From contig NZ_BPEW01000013.1 of NCBI RefSeq assembly GCF_019654975.1, positions 1 through 64,000 of the forward strand: 64,000 nt of DNA. The letters run 5' to 3'. Under the pieces are notes generated by a model that saw only the letters and a list, made by a program, of their open reading frames with translations, was not told where the DNA came from and did not search any database. Positions 54,139 through 61,686 of this stretch are shown here, in pieces. Position 1 is the stretch's first letter; every line of letters begins with the position of its first letter. The stretch is from Shewanella sp. c952. Lineage in GTDB: Bacteria > Pseudomonadota > Gammaproteobacteria > Enterobacterales > Shewanellaceae. The position numbers were made by a program, and so were the translations under genes.

Positions 54139-56124
54139 CTAACTTTTAACTGCCCTTGGCTTCCGAGCAGGTTTCTTTGCGGTTGATTGCCCTTTGCTCC
54201 CTTTACGTGCATAAGACTTTTTCTTAAACGGAGCAGGACTTTTCACTCCTTGCAAAGCGGTGGGTAACACGGAGCCCGCTTGGGTAATTAGCTCATCAAG
54301 TTTGCTGATCAGTGGCTGCATAAAAGCTTGATATTGGGTTTCTTTTCGGCTCATCGAGTCCAAATTATTTTCCCAAAGCGCTGTCATATCGGGAGTTGTG
54401 GCGCTATGGGGTAAACTGTTAATCAGTCCTTTACCCACGTCGGTGGCTACAATTGTTTTACCCTGCCTGATAAGAAAACTGCGTTTAAACAATAATTCAA
54501 TAATCCCTGCACGAGTCGCTTCAGTGCCGAGTCCATCGGTATCTTTAAGGATTTTGCGGATCTCTGGGTCGGTAACAAAGCGGCTAATGCCTGTCATCGC
54601 GCTTAAAAGCGTCGCATCAGTAAAATGCTTAGGCGGCTGAGTCTGTTTCTCTAATAACTCGCCTCGGTCACAAGAAAGGATTTGGCCTTTTGTTAATGGT
54701 GGAATGGTTGCTAACTCTTCCTCATCTTGCCCATTAGCCTCCACATTGCTGTTAGCTTTACTCTGCTTTAGCAGTTGCTTCCAACCTTTAGCGGTCTCCT
54801 GCTTGGCCTTAGTCTTAAATAATCCACCAGCAATAATGATTTCCACCACCGTTTCTTTGTACTGGTAAGCATCATAGAACTGCATCAAGTATTGACGGGC
54901 GACCTGCAGGTATATTTGCTTCTCTGCGGGGCTTAGGCTGCTTAAGTTCGCCACTTTTTCAGTGGGAATAATCGCATGGTGAGCATCGACTTTTTTGTCA
55001 TTCCAAGCTTTTGACTTAAGTTTGGCATTAGGCGCATCAATGCCTTGTGTCAGTTCCGGGGCGCCCTTGTTAACTGTGCTGATGACACTTGGCGCCATAG
55101 CATGCTGCTCTTGTGGCAAATATCGGCTATCAGAACGCGGGTAAGTGATAAGCTTGTGCCGTTCATATAGTGACTGACAGGTATCTAACACTGTTTTTGC
55201 ACTCATGCCGAAGCGTTTGGCGGCATCAATTTGCAAATTTGATAAGTTGTAGGGCAATGGAGCATTCTGTTTCTTGTCTTGCGCGGCAATTTTTTCAACT
55301 GTCGCTTGCTGGCCACTAATACGCCCCACTACGTTCTGTGCCAGCCCTTTCGACAATACCCGCCCATCTTCGTCCATATAGGGCTGACAGGCTTCACTAG
55401 GCTGCCATTTGGCGGTGAATGTTTGCTGTGGCTCCGCAGTTAAATGCGCCAATACCTCGAAAAAAGGCTTAGAGACAAAATTAGCGATCTCTTCATCTCT
55501 GCGCACCACTAATCCGAGTATAGGGGTTTGCACTCGGCCTACTGACAGCACCCCTTGATAACCGACTTTTCGGCCTTGTATGGTATAAGCACGAGTCATG
55601 TTCATGCCATAAAGCCAGTCAGCGCGTGAGCGTGCTAATGCGGAAGTTGATAGTGGAATAAATTCTCGGTTAAGTCGCAATTGTCCCAAAGCGCGCTTTA
55701 CCGCTTGAGGATTTAAATCACTTATTAGCAATCTTTTAGCCTGTGCTAACTTGGCGCCTTTAACGCCTAAGTGAGCAATAATCTCATCAACTAACAACTG
55801 CCCTTCTCTATCGGGATCGCCCGCGTTGACCAGTTGTGTCGCTTCTTTAACTAAGCCTCTAAGCACAGAGATCTGCCCTCGCATCTTATACTTGGGTTTC
55901 ATCTTCCACACATCAGGCACGATTGGCAGGTGCTCAAACTTCCATGATTTATATTCTGGCGCGTATGCATCGGGCTCAGCTTGCTCTAATAGGTGCCCCA
56001 CACACCAAGAAACACAATCGCCATTAGCTGCACGTATAAAACCTTCACCCTTTTTGAGTGGTTTGGGCAATACGTCGGCAATGGCTCTACCTAAACTGGG
56101 TTTCTCGGCAATATATAAGATCAT
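54139..56124 (-). CDS. topB: DNA topoisomerase III
   Basis: Type IA topoisomerase that resolves single-strand links during replication ends and recombination. Toprim domain at the start (MILYIAEKPSLGRAIADVLP, then NAGDPDREGQLL with its acidic triad), the catalytic Tyr in ITYPRSDSRYL (~325), and a decatenation-loop region. The tail (~625-661) is Lys/Arg/Ser-rich. The start is moved to the ATG beginning MILYIAEKP; 22 further codons in frame upstream do not match the family. About 661 aa is normal. Confidence 0.95.
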   Translation of the reverse strand: MILYIAEKPSLGRAIADVLPKPLKKGEGFIRAANGDCVSWCVGHLLEQAEPDAYAPEYKSWKFEHLPIVPDVWKMKPKYKMRGQISVLRGLVKEATQLVNAGDPDREGQLLVDEIIAHLGVKGAKLAQAKRLLISDLNPQAVKRALGQLRLNREFIPLSTSALARSRADWLYGMNMTRAYTIQGRKVGYQGVLSVGRVQTPILGLVVRRDEEIANFVSKPFFEVLAHLTAEPQQTFTAKWQPSEACQPYMDEDGRVLSKGLAQNVVGRISGQQATVEKIAAQDKKQNAPLPYNLSNLQIDAAKRFGMSAKTVLDTCQSLYERHKLITYPRSDSRYLPQEQHAMAPSVISTVNKGAPELTQGIDAPNAKLKSKAWNDKKVDAHHAIIPTEKVANLSSLSPAEKQIYLQVARQYLMQFYDAYQYKETVVEIIIAGGLFKTKAKQETAKGWKQLLKQSKANSNVEANGQDEEELATIPPLTKGQILSCDRGELLEKQTQPPKHFTDATLLSAMTGISRFVTDPEIRKILKDTDGLGTEATRAGIIELLFKRSFLIRQGKTIVATDVGKGLINSLPHSATTPDMTALWENNLDSMSRKETQYQAFMQPLISKLDELITQAGSVLPTALQGVKSPAPFKKKSYARKGSKGQSTAKKPARKPRAVKS

Positions 56125-56229
56125 CGATGCAGATTCTTTATTACTGTATAAATTAACAGTAACTGTAACCTGAGGTGACATACAGCGCAATCAAAAGGCG
56201 TTTAACTGCTCAAAGATTGTAAATTTTGT

Positions 56230-56244
56230 TGAGAACAATTCTCA
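56230..56244. promoter_or_regulatory. Fur box before a small membrane-protein gene
   Basis: TGAGAAC-A-ATTCTCA is a perfect palindrome of the Fur 7-1-7 form, with G/C at the two positions where the receptor's box has T/A. It lies between divergent topB and the small gene. Confidence 0.7.
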
Positions 56245-56305
56245 TTTAATGGTTAAGTTAGCCATCGTTAAAGGAGGACTTTAGTACCGTTAAAGGAGAA
56301 CCACT

Positions 56306-56578
56306 ATGCTAACCACAATGACAAACCCTGGCGTCAGGCTCGATAGGTTATTACTGTTCCACTTCTTACTTATCACGGCATGGGTCATTCTAGCCTCGCC
56401 GTTGTTGTCACAGAGCCGTACAATAGAACCGTTGATCCTTGCCAGTCTTACTATTACCCTCAGTTGCGTTAGCACCTTAATAGGTTTGAAGTTAGGACAT
56501 GGTTTTACGCGAGTGGCCTATACACTGTTGTTCGCCAGTTGGATGGCTGTATGGGCACAACAGCTATTTAGTCTTTAG
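56306..56578 (+). CDS. small iron-regulated (predicted) membrane protein
   Basis: 90 aa with three hydrophobic segments (~14-32, ~40-60, ~67-86) and few charged residues, so an inner-membrane protein; no family is recognised. GGAG 7 nt before the ATG. An 11-nt sequence CGTTAAAGGAG occurs twice, at 56266 and 56288, so the Shine-Dalgarno region appears duplicated. The Fur box upstream implies expression under iron limitation. A strong terminator follows. Confidence 0.68.
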   Translation: MLTTMTNPGVRLDRLLLFHFLLITAWVILASPLLSQSRTIEPLILASLTITLSCVSTLIGLKLGHGFTRVAYTLLFASWMAVWAQQLFSL

Positions 56579-56591
56579 ACTTTATAGCCAC

Positions 56592-56621
56592 AAAAAAGCC
56601 GAGTATTCACTCGGCTTTTTT
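56592..56621. terminator. bidirectional terminator between small gene and purF
   Basis: A run, GCCGAGT / ACTCGGC, ATTC loop, T run. Confidence 0.94.
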
Positions 56622-56637
56622 GCACTTTATACTAAAT

Positions 56638-58152
56638 CTACGGATGACAAACGTTATGCATCTCTAGATTAGTACCAATATCTTTGCTGCGATTAGCTTT
56701 AGCATCATCATTACGCAGTTGGGTAATGTGGTCTAAATACGCTTGATCAACATCATTAGTCACGTACTTGCCGTCAAATACTGATGTTTCAAAACGCTTA
56801 ATCGATGGATTTTCTTTACGTACGGCTTCAATAAGATCTGGCAGTGATTGGAAAATCATCCCATCGGCACCAATAAGCTTAGTGATCTCTTCAACGTCAC
56901 GACCATGAGCAATAAGCTCGTTTGTCGTCGGCATATCGATACCGTAAACATTCGGGAAACGAATTTCCGGAGCCGCTGAAGCAAAGTACACTTTCTTAGC
57001 GCCAGCATCACGTGCCATTTCGATGATCTGTTCTGAAGTTGTACCACGAACAATCGAGTCATCAACCAACAAGACATTCTTACCTTTAAACTCAGCACCA
57101 ATCGCATTGAGCTTACGACGTACTGATTTCTTACGCTCTTGTTGACCAGGCATAATAAAGGTACGACCAATATAACGGTTTTTCACGAAACCTTGACGGT
57201 ATGGCAAGTCCATATGACGAGCAATTTCAAGGGCGATATCACACGAAGTTTCAGGAATAGGAATAACCACATCGATATCGTGATCTTCCCATTCTTTCTT
57301 AATCTTCTCACCTAACATCGTCCCCATGTTTACGCGGCTGCTATAAACAGAGACATTGTCGATAGTCGAGTCTGGGCGAGCAAAATAAACGAATTCGAAG
57401 ATACATGGCGCGTAGCTTGGAGTATGAGCACATTGGCGAGTGAATAGCTCACCTTCTAAGGTGATATAAACGGCTTCACCCGGCGCGACATCGCGCATAA
57501 ACTCAAAACCAACAGCATCAAGTGCAACACTTTCTGAGGCTACCATGTACTCTGTACCGGTTTCAGTTTCGTGCTTACCGATAACTAACGGACGAATACC
57601 AAATGGATCTCTAAATGCCATTAAGCCATGGCCGATGACCATCGCCGCAACCGCATAAGCACCGCGAGCGATCTCATGTACTTTGCTGATAGCTTTGAAC
57701 ACATCATCAGAAGATAGGTGTTGAGTGGTAGTATGTTGCAGCTCATCAGCCAGTAAGTTTAACAATACTTCAGAGTCAGAGGTCGTGCTAACGTGACGAC
57801 GCTGCTTGTGCAAGCGCTCATGCAAATCAACCGTGTTGGTTAGGTTGCCGTTATGCGCTAATGAGATCCCAAAAGGTGAGTTAACATAAAACGGCTGAGC
57901 TTCAGAAGCACTTGAACTTCCGGCCGTTGGGTAACGCACGTGACCAATACCTGAATTACCTTGCAGGCGTTGCATATGCTTTGGTTCAAAAACGTCTTTT
58001 ACTAAGCCATTGGCTTTACGTAATCTAAACGCATATCCGTCTACGGTCACAATGCCAGCAGCATCCTGTCCACGATGCTGAAGCACAGTCAATGCATCAT
58101 AAATGGTTTGATTAACCGATGACTGACCAACTATTCCGACAATACCACACAT
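56638..58152 (-). CDS. purF: amidophosphoribosyltransferase
   Basis: First committed enzyme of purine synthesis, making phosphoribosylamine from PRPP and glutamine. The catalytic Cys follows the initiator Met (MCGIVGIVG) as the N-terminal nucleophile. Glutaminase domain ~1-240 ([19 protein letters not shown]), phosphoribosyltransferase domain ~260-480 with the PRPP loop [13 protein letters not shown] (~365). 504 aa is usual. Last gene of the run from fimV to purF on this strand, 98 nt after cvpA. Confidence 0.98.
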   Translation of the reverse strand: MCGIVGIVGQSSVNQTIYDALTVLQHRGQDAAGIVTVDGYAFRLRKANGLVKDVFEPKHMQRLQGNSGIGHVRYPTAGSSSASEAQPFYVNSPFGISLAHNGNLTNTVDLHERLHKQRRHVSTTSDSEVLLNLLADELQHTTTQHLSSDDVFKAISKVHEIARGAYAVAAMVIGHGLMAFRDPFGIRPLVIGKHETETGTEYMVASESVALDAVGFEFMRDVAPGEAVYITLEGELFTRQCAHTPSYAPCIFEFVYFARPDSTIDNVSVYSSRVNMGTMLGEKIKKEWEDHDIDVVIPIPETSCDIALEIARHMDLPYRQGFVKNRYIGRTFIMPGQQERKKSVRRKLNAIGAEFKGKNVLLVDDSIVRGTTSEQIIEMARDAGAKKVYFASAAPEIRFPNVYGIDMPTTNELIAHGRDVEEITKLIGADGMIFQSLPDLIEAVRKENPSIKRFETSVFDGKYVTNDVDQAYLDHITQLRNDDAKANRSKDIGTNLEMHNVCHP

Positions 58153-58250
58153 GGGTAAGCTTCCTCATTGTAAGATGTTCTATTGTTTAAATATTTTTGC
58201 TTCAGCCAAGTTAATTCTTGGCCGAAGTCCAAATAATGCTTTAGTGCATT

Positions 58251-58739
58251 TTATATTTTGGGTACAAAGCTTGAGGTGTTTTCCAAGTAGTCAAAGAACC
58301 ACTGAATAACAACTCCAAATTCGGGCACGAGTGTTGAACTCTGCCACCAATCTGTATTGGGCGCTCCAGTAAAAGCGTCCAAGAAAAATAGTATTGCGCT
58401 TACGATTAGTGCGCCTCTTAGCGCACCGAAACATAAGCCGAGCACTCTGTCGGTGCCAGACAATCCGGTTTTAGAAACCAGTTGGCCAATTATATAGTTA
58501 ACCAACGCGCCTAAAATAAGCGTAGAGATAAAGAGAATAGCGACGGCTACGCCGTTACGAACCATTTCATCTTGCATCTGGGTAAGATGAGTGGCGAGTT
58601 TGAGGTAAAACTGACTGGCGATGAAAAATGCGGCGAACCACACGACAAGTGACATCGCTTCTTTAACAAAGCCTCGTACCAAACTTATCAGTGTCGATAG
58701 TCCAATAACGATGATGATGGCGTAATCAATCCAAACCAT
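58251..58739 (-). CDS. cvpA: colicin V production protein family (CvpA)
   Basis: 162-aa inner-membrane protein with four TM helices. CvpA is needed for colicin V export in E. coli and affects envelope integrity; the molecular role is unclear. The opening VWIDYAIIIVIGLSTLISLVRG and the GLSGTDRVLGLCFGALRG stretch are the family's conserved parts. Conserved position between dedD and purF. Confidence 0.95.
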   Translation of the reverse strand: MVWIDYAIIIVIGLSTLISLVRGFVKEAMSLVVWFAAFFIASQFYLKLATHLTQMQDEMVRNGVAVAILFISTLILGALVNYIIGQLVSKTGLSGTDRVLGLCFGALRGALIVSAILFFLDAFTGAPNTDWWQSSTLVPEFGVVIQWFFDYLENTSSFVPKI

Positions 58740-58854
58740 TGAAGAGTATATCCGGCATAGGGTTTAAGACGGCGCGATTCTATCAGAGACAGGGTTATTT
58801 CACACGCTTTGTAGACGAAATAACGATTTCTCAGAATAGGACAATCACACCTTG

Positions 58855-59460
58855 TTATTTTTCGACGGGGTTGTATGCCACAATGCGGCCTTTCAACTTC
58901 TCCAACTTTTCAATATCTGACTGCATAGCGGTCAATTTATCTTTGGAGATGTTTGGCCCGACAAACACTTTCGTCAGCTGACCATCAACAGGCCGTGTTG
59001 GTAACGTGTAAGCGCTAAAGCCTTTAGCTCTTAACCGTTTCACTAACGCTTGTACATTTGCAGCATTTTTAAAGCTACCAAGCTGAATAGTCCATGCTTT
59101 TGAGTTGGCTACGGCCGGCTTTTTGTTAGCGGCAACCACGCTACTTTGCGTTTTTACGGCAACATCTTTCACCTTAGGCTCAGTGTTAACCACTGCTGCG
59201 GTTTTGCCTTGTTCGCTGGCAGGCTCTATTTCCCAGCTATCATCACCGACAGTGGTGGTTGACGCTTCAGTGTCTAGCTCTAGCGTTTCAATCGCTTGCT
59301 GCGGTAATTGTGCTTGCTCTACTTCCGGTCTCAGCGGGATCTCGGCAAACTGCTCCTCTTGACGCTGCTTTTTACCATCAAGAATATCGGGCAAAAAAAT
59401 CACTCCTAGTGCGACAATAACAATCACACCGACTAGACGATTTTGAAAATGACTAGACAA
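58855..59460 (-). CDS. dedD: SPOR-domain cell-division protein DedD
   Basis: 201-aa division protein with a TM anchor near the start (~9-25, within QNRLVGVIVIVALGVIFLPDI), an acidic/Ala-rich linker and a C-terminal SPOR domain (~120-198; WTIQLGSFKNAANVQALVKRLR) that binds denuded septal peptidoglycan. The start is a TTG eight nt inside the end of folC, with GGGAG 6 nt upstream inside folC; this matches E. coli DedD far better than longer starts in frame. Overlap suggests coupling to folC. Confidence 0.9.
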   Translation of the reverse strand: MSSHFQNRLVGVIVIVALGVIFLPDILDGKKQRQEEQFAEIPLRPEVEQAQLPQQAIETLELDTEASTTTVGDDSWEIEPASEQGKTAAVVNTEPKVKDVAVKTQSSVVAANKKPAVANSKAWTIQLGSFKNAANVQALVKRLRAKGFSAYTLPTRPVDGQLTKVFVGPNISKDKLTAMQSDIEKLEKLKGRIVAYNPVEK

Positions 59461-60730
59461 AACTTTCTCCCTTAAGCAACGCTTTAAATCCTGCGACGGT
59501 ATAAAATGAGCCAAAAACGATGATCACATCGTCGGCATTTGCTTGCTGTTGTACAGCGTTCCAAGCAGATCCAATGTTGTCGAAACAACTCGCAATGCTC
59601 TGTGACGGCAATAACGCCTTTAACGAGGCCGCACTCGCTCCCCTTGGTACATCTAAATCAGTAAGATACCAATGTGTTACGTCGATTGACAGCTCTGCTA
59701 GCACTGCAGCAGCATCTTTATCTTTTAACATGCCACAAATCGCAAATAGGCGTGCTTTGTTAAGCTTACTTAAGCGAGATTTAAAATAACGAGCAGCGTG
59801 AGGATTGTGAGCAACATCGACCATGACACAAGGTTCAGCTGCCAATTGTTCTAAACGCCCTGCAAGTTGGGTTTCACCGACTACATTAATAAACAAACTC
59901 TTATCGATGTCGGGACATAAGTGCTCTAATACCGCGATAGCCGTTGCTGCGTTGGGCTGGGGTAATTTAGGTAGAGGCAATGCGTCTAAATCAAAATATT
60001 GCCCGCTATAATTCCAGCTTGTATCGCCGCAGGTATAGTTAAACTCTTGCCCTACTCGATATAAGTTGGCGCCAATACTGTGCGCGTAATCAATAAGTGG
60101 TTGTGGGCAGTCAGGTTCGCCAACAATCGCTGGGCGTCCCGCTCTGAAAATGCCCGCTTTTTCAGCTGCCACTAACTCGCGGGTATCACCTAAATACTCT
60201 TGATGATCCAGATCGATTGAGGTGACAACACTGATATCGGCGTCAATAATATTGGTAGCATCAAGACGACCACCGAGACCCACTTCGAGTAAGATAACAT
60301 CGAGTTGCTCACGCTTAAATAGCACTAAGCCTGCCAATGTCGCATACTCAAAAAAACTTAACGATATCTCTGCTCTAGCAGCTTCTATGGTTTCAAATGC
60401 GCTAACTAACGCTACATCAGTAGCATCAACACCGTTAATCCGTACCCGTTCATTATAGTTAAGCAGATGAGGAGAACTATAAACGCCAACCGATTTACCT
60501 GTAAGTTTGAGCGCTGCTTCTATCATGGCGCAGGTGGTCCCTTTGCCATTAGTGCCAGCAACAGTAACCACTTTGGTCTCGCCCAGTGCGGTTAGCGATA
60601 AGCGTTTGGCGACCTCAGAGACTCGCGTTAGCCCCATATCGATTTCTGTTGGGTGAATAGCCAACAAATAGTCGAGCCAAATGCTCAAAGGAGAGTTCGT
60701 TGCAGGCGCAATATGCTTCATCGATTCCAT
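59453..60730 (-). CDS. folC: dihydrofolate/folylpolyglutamate synthase
   Basis: Bifunctional folate enzyme adding glutamate to dihydropteroate and to folates. P-loop VAGTNGKGTT (~50), SSPHLLNYNERVRING, the second ATP/metal region FEYATLAGLVLF, and the C-terminal ligase domain with DVAHNPHAA (~300). 425 aa is normal. It starts 7 nt after truA, where accD lies between these genes in E. coli. Confidence 0.96.
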   Translation of the reverse strand: MESMKHIAPATNSPLSIWLDYLLAIHPTEIDMGLTRVSEVAKRLSLTALGETKVVTVAGTNGKGTTCAMIEAALKLTGKSVGVYSSPHLLNYNERVRINGVDATDVALVSAFETIEAARAEISLSFFEYATLAGLVLFKREQLDVILLEVGLGGRLDATNIIDADISVVTSIDLDHQEYLGDTRELVAAEKAGIFRAGRPAIVGEPDCPQPLIDYAHSIGANLYRVGQEFNYTCGDTSWNYSGQYFDLDALPLPKLPQPNAATAIAVLEHLCPDIDKSLFINVVGETQLAGRLEQLAAEPCVMVDVAHNPHAARYFKSRLSKLNKARLFAICGMLKDKDAAAVLAELSIDVTHWYLTDLDVPRGASAASLKALLPSQSIASCFDNIGSAWNAVQQQANADDVIIVFGSFYTVAGFKALLKGESFV

Positions 60731-60737
60731 CACTGGA

Positions 60738-61523
60738 TTAATCCAACATAAACAGTGGGCCTAAAGCGAGCTTAGGCAACTGAAAATGCTCAGGGTAAGT
60801 AACATCAACCAAGTACAAACCATTTGGCTGTGCCGTAGCGGCTGCTTTTGATCTGTCTTTAAGCGCTAATAATGTATTAACCCATTCCTTTGGCTGATTG
60901 CCCTTGCCGATTTCAAGTAAGGTACCAACGATGTTGCGCACCATATGATGTAGAAAAGCATTGGCTTTTATATCAACGCAGATATACATACCCTGGCGCG
61001 TGACATTGACTTCATGTATTTCACGAAAAGGGGTTTTAGACTGGCATTGCAATGCTCTGAAGCTGGTAAAGTCGTGCTCTCCGACAAATAGTTGTGCAGC
61101 TTGGTGCATTTTATTTTCATCAATATCACCGCGATAATGGCTCACACCACTGCGCAAAATACCCGGGCGTAATTGATGGTTATAGATCATATAGCGGTAA
61201 CGTCTCGCGGTCGCTGAAAAACGAGCATGAAACTCATCATCGACCACTTTCACCCAACGTACGGCAATATCATCGGGCAAATTGACATTGACGCCAAGTG
61301 TCCAAGCGGTGTCCTTACGAATCGCATTCGTATCGAAGTGAACCACCTGTCCAGTGCCATGCACTCCAGTATCGGTTCTGCCAGCACATTGCACAGTGAT
61401 CGGCTCATTAGCAACTTTAGAGAGGGCTTTTTCTAACTGCCCTTGCACAGAGTCGACATCGAGCTGGCGCTGCCAACCATAATAGCGACTTCCATCGTAC
61501 TCTATACCTAACGCAACCCGCAT
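60738..61523 (-). CDS. truA: tRNA pseudouridine(38-40) synthase
   Basis: Makes pseudouridine at positions 38, 39 and 40 of the tRNA anticodon arm. Catalytic Asp in [11 protein letters not shown] (~52), dimer of mixed alpha/beta halves. The start is set at [11 protein letters not shown] with GAGG 6 nt upstream; an in-frame extension of eight codons is not supported. 261 aa, usual length. Confidence 0.96.
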   Translation of the reverse strand: MRVALGIEYDGSRYYGWQRQLDVDSVQGQLEKALSKVANEPITVQCAGRTDTGVHGTGQVVHFDTNAIRKDTAWTLGVNVNLPDDIAVRWVKVVDDEFHARFSATARRYRYMIYNHQLRPGILRSGVSHYRGDIDENKMHQAAQLFVGEHDFTSFRALQCQSKTPFREIHEVNVTRQGMYICVDIKANAFLHHMVRNIVGTLLEIGKGNQPKEWVNTLLALKDRSKAAATAQPNGLYLVDVTYPEHFQLPKLALGPLFMLD

Positions 61524-61648
61524 CACACACCTCTTAACTCTGTACAAACATGTTTGTCACCGCGGCGTATGGTTAAAACGCCGCTATCGACAATCAATAA
61601 TATTTAATAGCCGGCGATTCTAGCATATTCATACCGAACGATACGCAT

Positions 61649-61675
61649 AAAAAAGGCGCCTTGGGCGCCGTTTTT
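61649..61675 (-). terminator. intrinsic terminator of fimV
   Basis: GGCGCC / GGCGCC stem (61655-61660 with 61664-61669), TTG loop; the A run before it becomes a T run on the minus strand, directly after fimV. Confidence 0.88.
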
Positions 61676-61686
61676 AACTGAATATT

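Noticed and set aside
58199..58227. Hairpin between cvpA and purF as a terminator or attenuator
   Set aside because: The stem CTTCAGCCAAG / CTTGGCCGAAG is real but followed by A, not T, on the coding strand, so I cannot support a terminator.
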